Source: Prorocentrum cordatum
Taxonomy: Eukaryota > Sar > Dinophyceae > Prorocentrales > Prorocentraceae
Direction of reading: 5' to 3'
Assembly (NCBI GenBank): GCA_963575745.1
Contig: CAUYUJ010018621.1
Span: 135,882 to 199,881 of the forward strand
Length of the DNA stretch: 64,000 nucleotides
The position numbers and the translations under genes are program-made. Position 1 is the stretch's first letter; each line of letters begins with the position of its first letter. Under the pieces are notes generated by a model. The model searched no databases. It had not been told where the DNA came from and saw nothing but the letters and a program-made list of their open reading frames with translations. Positions 52,262-62,264 of this stretch are shown piece after piece.

Positions 52262-53800
52262 CAGGCTCAGGGCGGGAGCTGCGCAAGCGCAGAACTGGCC
52301 TAGCCCACTTAGCTCCCTCGCGGTTCGCAGCCGTACCATGCGGCAGCCGAAGCTCAGCTCCGGCTCCGCCAGGAGGAATCGCATCTTCATGGCTTTGGGC
52401 CCCGGGAGTCCCACTCGCTCGCGCTCGAAGTCCACGCTGAGCCCCCAGATAATCTGAGTAGTAGAGGGCTCCCCCTCGGCGTCCCGTTTGCTGACGTTCA
52501 CCGCTTCGGACCCGAATACCTCCCGCATGGAAGCGTCCAGCGCGTCGCAGGCCATCCACGGCCGGACCCCGATGTCGGGCTCCACCACCACTGGATCATC
52601 CATAAGCCACTCCGAGTGGAAGTGGGTTGCGTCGTGCCAGTAAGGCCCCCCAGGCCGATAACTCTCGTGGAGCTCCCTGGCCGCCAGGGCGAGCATCATG
52701 TAATTGCCTGGGGCTCCTGTCCACCCAAACACCATGGCTGGGTAAACGATTATGATGTCCCCCTCGATGCCGGCGTGGGCCCCCGGTAATGAAGTGCCGA
52801 AGTCCCCGACATCCGCCTGGGCGATGTCCAGCCACTTGAAGGCCCGCGAGACGTCCCGCTTGGCGCAGAGAAGGCGCGCTCCGGGATGACGCGCGCGGTG
52901 CCATACCGCCGTCCTCGCCACCTGCCGATGGCGTGGCTGGACGGCCGGTGGGTGGTCGCGCTTATGGGTGGCGGCGTTAGCCGAGAGCATCGCGTGGATC
53001 ATGCGCCCCTCGGTCGATAGGGTTCTGTCCGGTAGCTGCTTCGGGGCCCTCCCAAGGGGGGCTTCCACCAGCTCCGTCATGAATCCCTCTGCCGCCTGGG
53101 AAGCTACCAAGACGATACCCCACGTCACATCAGCCCATACCTTCTGGTTGGCCTCGTCGATGTGGGCTCGCACGCTAGGGTACGGCTGGGCCCGCTCGCG
53201 CCTCCGCGGCGCGCCCCGCCGCGCAGCTGCCCCCCCTTCCGCCAGCTCCCGGACGTGCTCGAAGTGCTCTCGGCTTAAGCACCGCCGCACCTTGTCCCCC
53301 AGGACACCGCGGAGAGGGTTGCCCAAGCGCTCGTGGCGCGCGCGCCTAAGCAGCGCGGCCGCCTCCTTCAAGGACCCAGTCCGTTGGAGGAGCCGATCCC
53401 CCAGACCAGCCAGAGTCCGCATGGCCTCGGGGTCATACTCAGGGTGCTCCGTGCAGAAGGTCAGGTAGACCGTAGCTAGCTCAGCCGGGCTGCGCCCGTC
53501 GAGGTCCTCCACGATGTCTCCTGCCGGGTCCTCGCAAGGGGAGCGAGGCTTGCCCGCGCTCGCCTCCCCCTTTGTCTCTCCCAACGGGGGCTTGGGAAGC
53601 CCCGCCAGTGCTCGATGCATGGCTGGGCTGCGCCTGCCGCATTTTGAGCCGTCCCCCGAGGCCTCTATAAGCGCTCGATTCCAGTGAAGTCGACGCCCTG
53701 CAGGCGCCCGGGCGCCTCCGCCCGGGCGAAATTGGGGGGCGCCCCCGGGCCATCCTCCCATGCAGGTGCCAGTTGCCGTCGCAGCTGGCTCACCGACCAG
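52262..53800 (-). pseudogene. reverse transcriptase of the DIRS-like element
   Basis: RT motifs in order: AKRDVSRAFKWLDIAQADV (first catalytic Asp), IIIVYPAMVFGWTGAPGNYM (motif B region with FGWxxAP), HSEWLMDDPVVVEP (the DD box, as LMDD), and TTQIIWGLSVDFERERVGLP followed by KAMKMRFLL (motif D/E region). The frame then reaches LRTARELSGLGQFCA and is cut by the transposon, with the TGA stop supplied by transposon sequence. Upstream are a linker with a Pro/Arg-rich region and LTFCTEHPEYDPEAMRTLAG. The domain itself has no internal stop. Confidence 0.8.
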
Positions 53801-54657
53801 CGGTGATAGGCTCCCTTCAGAACTTTTGCCCACGCGGTGCAAAGTCTGGGGGCCCAAACCTGCGCCTCCTTGGTGCGCTTAATGCCCGTGCCGGGCACGT
53901 GGTCCTTCAGCTCGACGTGGCGGTGGTCGCGTGGGCATCGGCGTGCCAGCAACAGGGCGTGCAAGTACAGCCGGGGGCTGACGAGCCACCAGCTGCCCTT
54001 GCGATAGCGGCTCTCTGGCGCATCGGACGGGGCCTTACCCCAGGCGCACATGTGGATCGGGACGATCATGGCCCCGGTCGCTCGACGCAGCTCTTGCATA
54101 GGGGCCTGGGCCCAGATCTTGGGGTAGCGGCCCGAAGGCCAGGAGGACTCGACGAGGAACTCCTTGCCGGCATCGTGGAGGATGCGGCAGGTGTCGCACG
54201 TGAACTGGGTGTGGCTGTTACCGACGAGCTCGAACTCCTTGGAGCCGTCCCCCTCGGGGCGCTCCCACGTGCGGGCCCCCTGCGGGGTTCCGCCGGGCTG
54301 GGTCATGAGCCCGAGGTCGGTGCACGAGCCACACGGTGTACCCCAGCACCAGACGTTGGCCACATCGGGGCCCATGGGGGTCCGTGCGGCCTCCTGTAGG
54401 CGCGCGCGAACAGCAGGGTCGAGGGTGTCGTGGTCCGGCCGTGGGCCGGACTCTCGGAGAGGGTCGTCGTAGTATTCGATCGGCTCCAGCACCCGGATAC
54501 CCTCGGCTCGAAGCGCGGCAGACCAATTCCCAGACCCGGCATACACCTCCTGGGCGACCAGACCGTACGCGAACGCGGGGTCGTGTCGCGTTGGCCCCCA
54601 GGAGGCGGGCCTGGACGTCTGCCGGATGTTCTCCGAACGAAGCCGGCGCGCGCCCAA
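53665..54657 (-). pseudogene. C5-methyltransferase-like domain of the DIRS-like element
   Basis: VYAGSGNWSAALRAEGIRVL resembles the SAM-binding FxGxGG motif I. ANVWCWGTPCGSCTDLGL resembles the PC motif of C5-cytosine methyltransferases. Further blocks are FELVGNSHTQFTCDTCRILH, FLVESSWPSGRYPKIW (in place of ENV) and HMCAWGKAPSDAPESRYRKG. No clear ENV catalytic support motif, so it may be a diverged or non-catalytic derivative. It overlaps the RT frame by 0.19 kb in a different phase. Confidence 0.5.
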
Positions 54658-54664
54658 CTGCGCG

Positions 54665-55520
54665 GCCAGCCCGACCTTCCGCTGCCTTGCAGTGGGTGCA
54701 GGGCGCGCTCTTGCCTGGGACGGTGGGTTCGACGTCCGGGCCCTCGTCGAGCATCTCGCGCCAGCCGGCGCTGACGATCTCTCGGGACAGGCTGCCCGCG
54801 TGCCCCCAGCGCTGGCCTAGGGCCACTGCCTCCGAGTGGGTGCCAGGGCGCAAGACGCGCATGTGGCCGCGACAGATCAGGAGCGGGATAACTCGATCCT
54901 CCGCGCCAACACCCGTTCCCATCAGGTGGTCGACGCATAGGCGCCCGCTGCCATTGACGCGGTGCACCTGGAGCGTGACGGCGTCGAGGTCGGCGACGGG
55001 GCATGCTGCCAGGCAGCGATAGTCCTTGTCGTGGTGCGGGTGCACCGCGTCGTGGACGTAGGATCGGACATCGGCCTCCATGGCCGTAATCCACGGGGGC
55101 GAGTCGTCCAGGGCGCGTAGCGCCTCGTGGGCCTCCTCCCACAGTGCGCGTCGGTACTCCGCGGCCAACTGTTGCACCGCATCCGGGCTGGGCTCACCCT
55201 CGCCCTCGCCCGCGCGCAGCAGGAGCACCCCGGCAGCTACGTGCAGTAACAAACATTGCCGTTCCTCGGTGTCGCCCACCTCCAGGCCCATCGCCCGGGC
55301 CATCTCCTCCGTAGGGCTGAGGCGGTCCCGGTAGTCGAGGAAGGCCCACTGGGCGCGGGTGTCCCCGTCCCAAAAGGTGTAAGACCCGCGACCTATCAGT
55401 CCGTCGGCATCCCAGGCGACCGGGCCGACCTCGGCCCCGCCCTCGGAGACGCATCCTGCGGCGCAGCTGAGCGCCTCGTGCAGGTCGGCCGCCTCGCTGC
55501 TGAGTCCCCGATGGCCGCGG
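54665..55520 (-). pseudogene. N-terminal region of the DIRS-like polyprotein
   Basis: Continuous frame with ordinary composition: GSYTFWDGDTRAQWAFLDYR, RALDDSPPWITAMEADVRSY, then RVIPLLICRGHMRVLRPGTH and a CTHC pair. This sits directly upstream of the methyltransferase-like domain but in another phase, so there is a frameshift near 54,660. No domain name can be given. The much longer frame extending to 57.4 kb on this strand is a shadow of the LINE. Confidence 0.5.
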
Positions 55521-55979
55521 GACGTGGGCAGCATGAATGACTTCGACGACGAGGACGACGAAGACACGCGCATGGGGACTCCCGCCTCCGAGCGCGACGC
55601 AGCGGCGCTCGAGCTCGCAGCTGCCGGCGGCCCTCCTTGGTGGCGTCCGTGGCGCCGCTGCTGCCGGCGGCCCGCCTGGCTGATGAGGCATGGGGGAGGC
55701 GTGCGGGGCGGCCCCGGCCTCCTCGCGCGAGGCGGCGGCGCGCCTGCGGCCCCCCAGCGCCTCCCCTGGCGGTGCCCATGGCGTCGTTGCTGCCGACGCG
55801 CCGCCCGCGCCGGCAACCGGGCGCCCTTCCCGGGCACGCGCGCGCGCGGGTCGCCGGCCTGCAGGCCCCGCGCAAGCACGTCGCGACAAGCCGCGTCTGC
55901 TGCCAAGGCTTCGTTCCGAATGCGGCGCGGCTCGCAAGCCGGGCCAGTCCCGGCGGGAATTTCCGGCACCCCGCGCGCG

Positions 55980-58631
55980 GCGCGGGCGGGATCTCCGCGG
56001 GCAGCGCGGAAGGACTCGCGGCGCTGCCAGAGGAGGCGCGCGCGGAGGTCCTCGCCTGCGAGGCGCCGCCGCCAGGGGCGGGCCCGCCGGCCGCCGCCGA
56101 CGCCCCGGACAGCGACCCCCGGCCGCGGCGCGCTCTGGCAGCGGAGGCTTTCGAGCTCCCGGGATTGGCCTGGCGGGCGAGCGTCGACCTGCATGGTGCC
56201 TTGCGGGGGGCCGCGCCGACGTGGAGCGCAGCCCTGGCCAGCCTGACCGCGGCAGTCGCCGACGCGCGCGCGGCGGCCCTGCGCGCGGTGGCGGCGGGGC
56301 CCGCCGACGAGGCAGCCCGGGCCCGGCATCTCTTTCTCCCGCGGCTGTTGTTCGCCATCCCGCCCGCTAGCAGCGGCGAGGATCGCCCGTCCGTTGCGAA
56401 AGTGTTGCCTTGGCGGCCCCGCCGGGCCTGGGCGGGCGACTGGGCAGCGCCGCGGGCAGCCGCGGCGCGACCGGGAGAACCCGCCGCCGACCGCCGAACG
56501 CAAAGCAGCCCTGAGGCGCTGGCACTCCGCGCGCACGAGCCCATCGTGCTTGGCGAGGCGGGCCGCGCCGCCGCGGCCGCCGCAAGGCCGAGCAAGCTGG
56601 CGACGGTGCCCGGCGCGGCCCGCGACCTCGCCGCCCTCTTCCCCGCAGCGCGGGCCACTCGCGACCCGCCGCCGCCCTTCGCGGCGCCGCCTGCGCCCTG
56701 GGAGGCCGATGCCGCTGCGAAGGCAGCGAGCGCTCTTGGGGAGCACCCGCGCCACTCTGGCCCCGGGCTGTCTGGCGCTCGCTTCGAGCACGGGGCGGCC
56801 CTGCGCGGCCGCGAGGAGGGAAAGCTCGCGCCGGCACAGGTGCTCGTCCTTGTCCTCGAGGGCCGGGCCCCCGAGCGGGCCATGCAGGCTGTTCTCGTTG
56901 GGCGCCTGCTCCCGCTGCTCGAGCCGAGCGGCGGCGCGAGGCCCCTGGCGCGCGGAGAAACGCCGTCCCGGATGGCGGCGAAGGCGGCCACCGCCGCGCA
57001 CAGAGAACCCATTGCTGAAGCGGTGGGGCGGCACCAGACGGCGCAAGCGGCAAAAACGGCATAGAGCTGGTGCACCGCGCGGCGGCGGCCGCGGCAGAGA
57101 AGGACCCCATAGGCCGCAGTCCTCTCCCTGGACGCGGCCAACGTCTTCAACGAGCTGGACCGGGGCGCGCTCCTCACGGAGATGGCCGCGCGTTTGCCGC
57201 AGCTCGGGCGGCAGGCGTCCGCGTGGCGCGGCAGCGCCGCCGCGCGCGGGACTCAACTGCCTGGCGCTGGAATGACAGTGTTCAGGGCCGACCGCGGCGT
57301 GGACCGGGGGCGCCCCTTGTCGCCCGCTTTCTTCGCGTTGGCAGCGGCTCCTATCTACGCGGCGCTGGAGGCGGAAGCGCGGCGGGAGGGCCCTGCTGCC
57401 CGCGTAGTCGCGCACCTTGTCGACGTCTGCGTCGCGGGCAGCCCGCGCGCGCTGGCCGCCGCGAGAGTCGCGGCCCCGGCCCTCGACGCCGCGAAGGGGC
57501 CCCGCCTCAGCCCGCGCAAAGCGAAGGCGTGGAACCCTCGCGCCCTGCCCCTGCCAGCCCCGCTGGCCAGGGTGACGGTGCCCGAGCTCGCGCGCGCGGG
57601 GGGCGCCTTGTCGTTCGCGCGAGACGGACGAGACGGCAGCTGGCCCAGCCCCGGGGCGGACGAGCTTCTCGCCAGCGGCTGCACCACGCGCGGCGAGACG
57701 CCACCTCGAGACCTACCTGGCGGCGCTCCGCCACCTGCGCGCGCATGGCACGCGGGCGCAGGACGAGCTGGTCAACCTCCGCACCTTCGCGAACGCCGCG
57801 GCCCTGCACCTCGCGAGGGCGCGCCTGCTGGGCGAGGGCTGGAGCAAAGCCCGCGACGACGCGGTGCTCGGGCACCTCGAGGAGCTCGTTGGCCAGCCGC
57901 CGACGGCCGACGCGCGCGAGCAAGCTTTCTTGCCACTGGCCGAGGGAGGGCTTGGGCTGCAGGGACTGACCAACCGCCGGCTGCCCGCCTTCGCAGGCGC
58001 GCGGCAGGTCTGCCTGGCTGGCGTCTGCTCCGAGCTCAGGCTGCCCAGCCTCGACGCGTTCGCGCAGTCTTGCCCCGGCGCCTGGGCGGCCGTGGAAGGG
58101 GCGGGCCGCGCGCTGCAGCAGGGGGCTGCCCCTTGGCTCGCGTCCGCAGCCGAGCCCGTCCGGAAGGCGCAGCGCGCTCTCTCGGCCGCGGAGCAGCAGG
58201 CGCGCAGGCAGCGACTACTGGCCGCCTCGCCGCCCAGCCAGGCCGCGCTGCTGCGCTCGGCTGGCGCAAGGGGCGCGGGCAGCTGGAGGCTGCCGCCCAC
58301 GCAGGAGTACCACTGCTTGGCCGACACGCACTAGGCGCTCGCCCTCCGCTTGCGGCTCCCCTTGCCAGCTCACGCGAACGCTACCTGCCTCCGCTGCCGA
58401 CGGGGCGGCGCGCCGCGCGGAGCAGACCTGAGGGCGGACCCCAGCCACATGGTCGACTGCCATGTGGGCGGCGGGACCATCGCGCGCCACAGCAGCGTGC
58501 GCGACTGGCTCGCTGCCTGGCTGCGCGCTCGAGGGGCCAACGGGGTGGACACCGAGCAGTATGTCCCCGCGTGGGACAGGGACCTGCCCGACGGCACCGT
58601 CGAGGCCGCGCGGCTGGACGTGACCTACTGA
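55980..58631 (+). pseudogene. LINE-like non-LTR retrotransposon RT, decayed
   Basis: Read in at least three frames on plus. The N-terminal part has HPRHSGPGLSGARFEHGAAL and VLVGRLLPLLEPSGGARPLARGE (typical RT entry K/R-PxGGxRPI). After a TAG at 57,062, motif A is LSLDAANVFNELDRG (Asp codon 57,131) and motif B is DRGRPLSPAFFALA. Motif C reads HLVDVCVAG instead of YxDD, losing the second Asp. A later frame has AFLPLAEGGLGLQGLTNRRL. The last (58,350-58,631) has CLRCRRGGA, HMVDCHVGGG and RHSSVRDWLAAWLRARG, a zinc-binding and early endonuclease-like region, stopping at RLDVTY before any nuclease core. Inactive and 3'-truncated. Confidence 0.65.
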
Positions 58632-58685
58632 GAGGCTCCTCGCAACTTCAGGGGGATTAGCCACATCATCTTAACTTGAGTGGTC
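58629..58685 (+). repeat. ~55-bp direct repeat, left copy
   Basis: Contains GAGAGGCT, CAACTTCAGGG, TAGCCACATCA and TTAACTTGAGT. It matches 60,115-60,170 at about 85 %. Confidence 0.65.
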
Positions 58686-59184
58686 TTCAAGTTAAGTTGT
58701 ATTTGCAAAAGTGGAGTTGTAATATCACAAATCAACATGAACCCTTCAACTCATTGAACTAACTTAATGGAATGGCACATCACAGATGTTACATCAGAGC
58801 ATAATTCTATAGAACAGTAAGATGCGGCTCTTGTAACCGCTGGAACTTATGGAACTTATGGAACTTATTATGTAACTTATGAAACTTGTTATATCACTGA
58901 GTTTTGGGTTTCGGCGGAAAAAAAAAACCAACAAAAAATGCGGAAGCGACAGAAAATATGGAAAATCCAGTGAGATAATAAGTTTCATAAGTTCTGGGGG
59001 TCGTCGTCGGTCGTCGCCGTCCCGTCATCGTCGTTGTGGCTCGAGCAGCTCGAGCCGTCGAGCGGGCGCGCGCGGACTCCGCGGGCGCGCGCGTTTGGCC
59101 AGCAGCACCAGCAGGCGCCAGCAGGCGCAGCACCAGCAGGCGCCAGCAGGCGCAGCACCAGCAACCGCAGCACCAGCAGACGCA
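58686..59184. other. upstream region of the Lys-rich gene
   Basis: AT-rich sequence with TTATGGAACTTATGGAACTT repeats (58,848-58,892), then a CAGCAGGCGCCAGCAGGCGC minisatellite (59,099-59,180) just before the start codon. Confidence 0.45.
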
Positions 59185-59613
59185 ATGGCCCCGAAAAAAA
59201 GCAGAGCCGCTGCCGCAGCACCAGCACCGAAGAAACGCCCAGCAGCAGCAACAGCGCCCAGCAGCGCCCAGAAGCAGGAGGGGAACCCGCGCGGGTTCTC
59301 GCAGGACGGCAAGTTCAAGACGATGACCGAGATCAAGAAGTGGGACGCGAAGTTCTACGAAGATGGCTGGACCGCCAAGCTCATCGGACTCACGTGGGAG
59401 GCCCCGACGAAGACTGACGAAACGGGCAAGGTCGAGGAGCGCTGGTTCTGGATCCCGCCAAAGCAGGACAAAGACAAGGCCAAGCCCACGCCGCCAAAGG
59501 TGGGCAAGAACGATCCCACGGACAAGGGCCAGGGCAAGGGCCAGAAGCGCAAGGGCAAGGGCCAGGGCAAGGGCTCTGACAAGGGCCAGAAGCGCAAGAG
59601 GAAGGGCAACTGA
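59185..59613 (+). CDS. small Lys/Gly/Gln-rich basic protein (142 aa)
   Basis: ATG 59,185 chosen because upstream in-frame residues are encoded by the CAGCAGGCG minisatellite. An Ala/Pro/Lys N-terminus (MAPKKSRAAAAAPAPKKRPA) precedes a conserved-looking core (GKFKTMTEIKKWDAKFYEDG; TAKLIGLTWEAPTKTDETGK; ERWFWIPPKQ). The C-terminus is KGQGKGQKRKGKGQGKG-like. Strongly basic, probably nuclear or nucleic-acid-binding. Its tail style resembles the SDKGKG cargo gene at 44.2 kb. It lies between ~55-bp direct repeats, suggesting the segment moved as a unit. No family recognised. Confidence 0.55.
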   Translation: MAPKKSRAAAAAPAPKKRPAAATAPSSAQKQEGNPRGFSQDGKFKTMTEIKKWDAKFYEDGWTAKLIGLTWEAPTKTDETGKVEERWFWIPPKQDKDKAKPTPPKVGKNDPTDKGQGKGQKRKGKGQGKGSDKGQKRKRKGN

Positions 59614-60114
59614 GGGCCAAGACGAGCGGCGGCGAGACGCACCAGCGTAAGACGCTCATCTCGCCATCGCTCGGGCGCGCGCATGCGTCGTCGTCGTCGT
59701 CGCCGTCGGCGTCGTCAGGGGAGGGGGGGAACAAACATTTTCGTCGTCGTCGTCGCCGTCGGCGTCGCTGGGGGGGAGGAGGAGGAGACAAACGCGCACC
59801 CGAACGAAAAACGAACAAGAAACGCATGCCCGAGCGATGGCGAGACATTCACCGAGCGGCACGACCGCTTCAAGCCTGAACGCCGTGCGCGTGCCCGCGC
59901 ACGCTCGGAAAAGAAATACCCCCCCCCCTACCCATTTGAGAACGGGCCGCCCCCCCCCATCCGCGTCCGAGGATGGACAGCCCTCCAAATTGAAAACGGC
60001 CCCCCTTCCCATTTTGAAAACGGGCTGCCCTCCATCCGTTTAGCTGTTGTGATTTTGAAGCCGAATGTCCGCGGCGCCAGGGCGAGAGTCCCATTTTGAA
60101 AGCCACCATTGCCT
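59614..60114. repeat. GTCGTC repeats and CCCATTTTGAAAACGGGC-like repeats
   Basis: A CGTCGTCGTCGCCGTCGGCG block at about 59,690-59,715 recurs at about 59,743-59,767. From 59,930 to 60,045 a unit like CCCATTTTGAAAACGGGC is repeated three to four times. No gene. Confidence 0.6.
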
Positions 60115-60170
60115 GAGAGGCTTGGTCAACTTCAGGGACATATAGCCACATCAAGTTAACTTGAGTTGTC
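60115..60170 (+). repeat. ~55-bp direct repeat, right copy
   Basis: Partner of 58,629-58,685, about 1.48 kb away in the same orientation. Confidence 0.65.
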
Positions 60171-60548
60171 CCGCACGTAGTGCAAGAACAGCGCCACCTG
60201 GCGCGGGAAGGGGGGCGGGCGGGCACGAGGAGAGGGAGGAGGAGGAGAAGGAGAAGGAGAGGGGGTGGGCAGGGTGCGGGGATGAGGATGTGGGGATGCG
60301 GGGATGAGGAGCAGCAGCAGCACTCAAGCGAAGCCTCCTGTAGGAATGCAGAGCCATCTTGTGCAGGGGCAAGTGGTTTCTCGGGGGAGAGGGGGGGGGG
60401 GGCTCAGAGATCCCAGACGGGGGCCCTTGGAGGGCCCAGACGGGGGTCACTGGAGGGCCGTGCTGGCCCAAGCCTTCTCGCACATTTCATCCGATATCGA
60501 GCTTCCACGTGCGATCGGAGCTTCCACGTGCGATCGGCACTTGTCGCG

Positions 60549-61238
60549 ATGGCGGCGCCGCCCCAGATGCTGCCCCCGCGGGAGTTCCCGAAGCCGCCCG
60601 AGACCGTTGCCGAGGAGGACGCGTTGAAGGAGGCTGAAGGCGCCCACGAGAAACGGAAGCTGACCGAGATCGAGGCCGACGAAGAGAACGCCGCTCCCGC
60701 TGGCCGAGGCCCAGTGTCGCTGCAGGGCCGCTTTCCGATGGAGGCTGGATACGACGGCGTGCCGAGCAAGGACGTGCGCGACCGCGATGGGAGCACGCTG
60801 GAGGCGATGGCTGCGAGCAGCGACGAGAGCGTCGGCGGGACGGCGAGGAGCCGCCGAAGGGGCGACGGGGAGCCGCCGAAGGGGCGGCGGGAGTGTCGGC
60901 GGGACGCGCGCAGGAGGTACGGGCTGCCCTCCGAGTCGCCCGTGACCGAGGCGCGCGCGCTCGGGCTAGACCCCGACGAGGAGAAAGCCAACGACGAGAC
61001 GGACTCGCCCATGGCGAGCAAGGACGACTCCGAAGGGAAGAGCCAGCAGGAACGCAACGTTAACTTCTCGCAGACCTACCACTGGAAAGACCTCAGCCAC
61101 GTCCCCACCGACATCGACCCGCAGATGATTTTCAGCGACATGGTGAGCGACTCTGATGGGAACGTCAAGAAGTCCGCCAAACGCCGCATCCTCAAGATCA
61201 CGTTTGAGGTCGAGGAACATGACTATGTTTGGCAGTGA
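60549..61238 (+). CDS. hypothetical acidic protein (229 aa)
   Basis: ATG 60,549 in a good context (GCGATGGCGG), just after a doubled GAGCTTCCACGTGCGATCG (60,498-60,538). Features are a Pro-rich start (MAAPPQMLPPREFPKPPE), an acidic helix, an internal Arg-rich patch (SRRRGDGEPPKGRRECRRDA) from a small duplication, and a C-terminal block with SQTYHWKDLSHVPTDIDPQM then LKITFEVEEHDYVWQ. The latter looks like a conserved folded segment. No family recognised. Intact, not overlapping any repeat. Confidence 0.55.
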   Translation: MAAPPQMLPPREFPKPPETVAEEDALKEAEGAHEKRKLTEIEADEENAAPAGRGPVSLQGRFPMEAGYDGVPSKDVRDRDGSTLEAMAASSDESVGGTARSRRRGDGEPPKGRRECRRDARRRYGLPSESPVTEARALGLDPDEEKANDETDSPMASKDDSEGKSQQERNVNFSQTYHWKDLSHVPTDIDPQMIFSDMVSDSDGNVKKSAKRRILKITFEVEEHDYVWQ

Positions 61239-62264
61239 GGCTCGCTGCGCTGACCCTGGGGCCGCGCCGACCGCCCCCCTGTCGTCTGGATAGGGCCTTT
61301 TGGGGGTCTGGCTCTTTTTCGGATCGGCCCTGAGCTGATAAATTCGCGAGGCCTCGGGTGTTCCTGAGGCCTATTCTCTCAATTCGGCCCTCTCCCGTTC
61401 CTTTGGGTTCGGCCGGGGGGCCCGACTTGGGCGCGCGCTCGGGGCGGGGTCAGGCGAGAGATGAGAGTAGTTCTCATGCGGCGCAACGCCCCCATCCATC
61501 CCCTCTTCGCCCTTCTCGCCCCCCCTCCCTCCCGTCGTCGTCGCCGTCGGGGAAGGCACTGGTTAAACAGATATTCGAACAACAACCGAAAGGAACGAAG
61601 TTCCACGGCGCGATTCAAACTACGCCAGAGTGACATACGCACCAGTTCCTTCAGCCGCGTCCAGCGGTGAAGACGGGGAGGGCCTCCGAAGTGCAAAATG
61701 TCACTCTTCTCTGAACCAGCGCCTTCCACGACAGCGGCAGTGCCGCTTAGCGGTAATCCCGCTTGGCGGTAAACCCCAGGGCGGTAATCCCGCTTAGCGG
61801 TACTCCCGCTTAGCGCTATATGCCACTCTACGTTGACCAATCCTCTCAGGGCCTCACTTCGACACACTCCTCACGCGCTTCGTGGCCACATCGGGGGCCC
61901 CACCTAAGGTGCAGTTGCGCAGTCCGCGTGCCGCCGCCGCCCATTTTTTTTGGCACGCCCCTCACACGTTTCGTGGCCCTATATGGATCTCTACCTATGG
62001 CACCATTGGCAAGGATGTCTCAGGAGAAACGCTCGTGATTTAAACGAGTTGTTCAAACGATCGAATTGTTCGGCGGTGTACCAAGCGATAGCTGGATATT
62101 AGCGGAATGTGCCGCTGAAGGGGGGAGGGGGAGGATCATGAGGGCAACGCCGACGACCTGTCGTGCAACTCGCGGGCCCAGCTGGGCCAACGCGCCAAAC
62201 GCGCGGGCCCAACTGGGCCGTTCAAAACTAAACGAGTTTGAGCGGGCATGGCAAAACGCTTGAA
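61239..62264. repeat. intergenic region with palindromic 16-17 bp minisatellite
   Basis: At 61,742-61,818 about five units of CCGCTTAGCGGTAATC occur, each self-complementary (CCGC-TTA-GCGG). CTCACACGTTTCGTGGCC-like phrases occur twice (about 61,870 and 61,962). No gene recognised in the remaining sequence. Confidence 0.6.

Larger units (their letters stand above)
52262..55520 (-). mobile_element. DIRS-like retroelement, 5' half
   Basis: Minus strand: N-terminal domain, C5-methyltransferase-like domain, reverse transcriptase, cut at 52,262 by the 17.2-kb transposon. Frame changes near 54,660 and 53,700 show decay or programmed shifts. The upstream edge near 55.5 kb meets the plus-strand LINE-like sequence. 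Confidence 0.7.

Noticed and set aside
54218-57415. 1065-codon minus-strand open frame
   Set aside because: Only the 54.67-55.52 kb part has protein-like sequence. The rest is the antisense of the GC-rich LINE-like gene, with Arg/Ala-rich composition.
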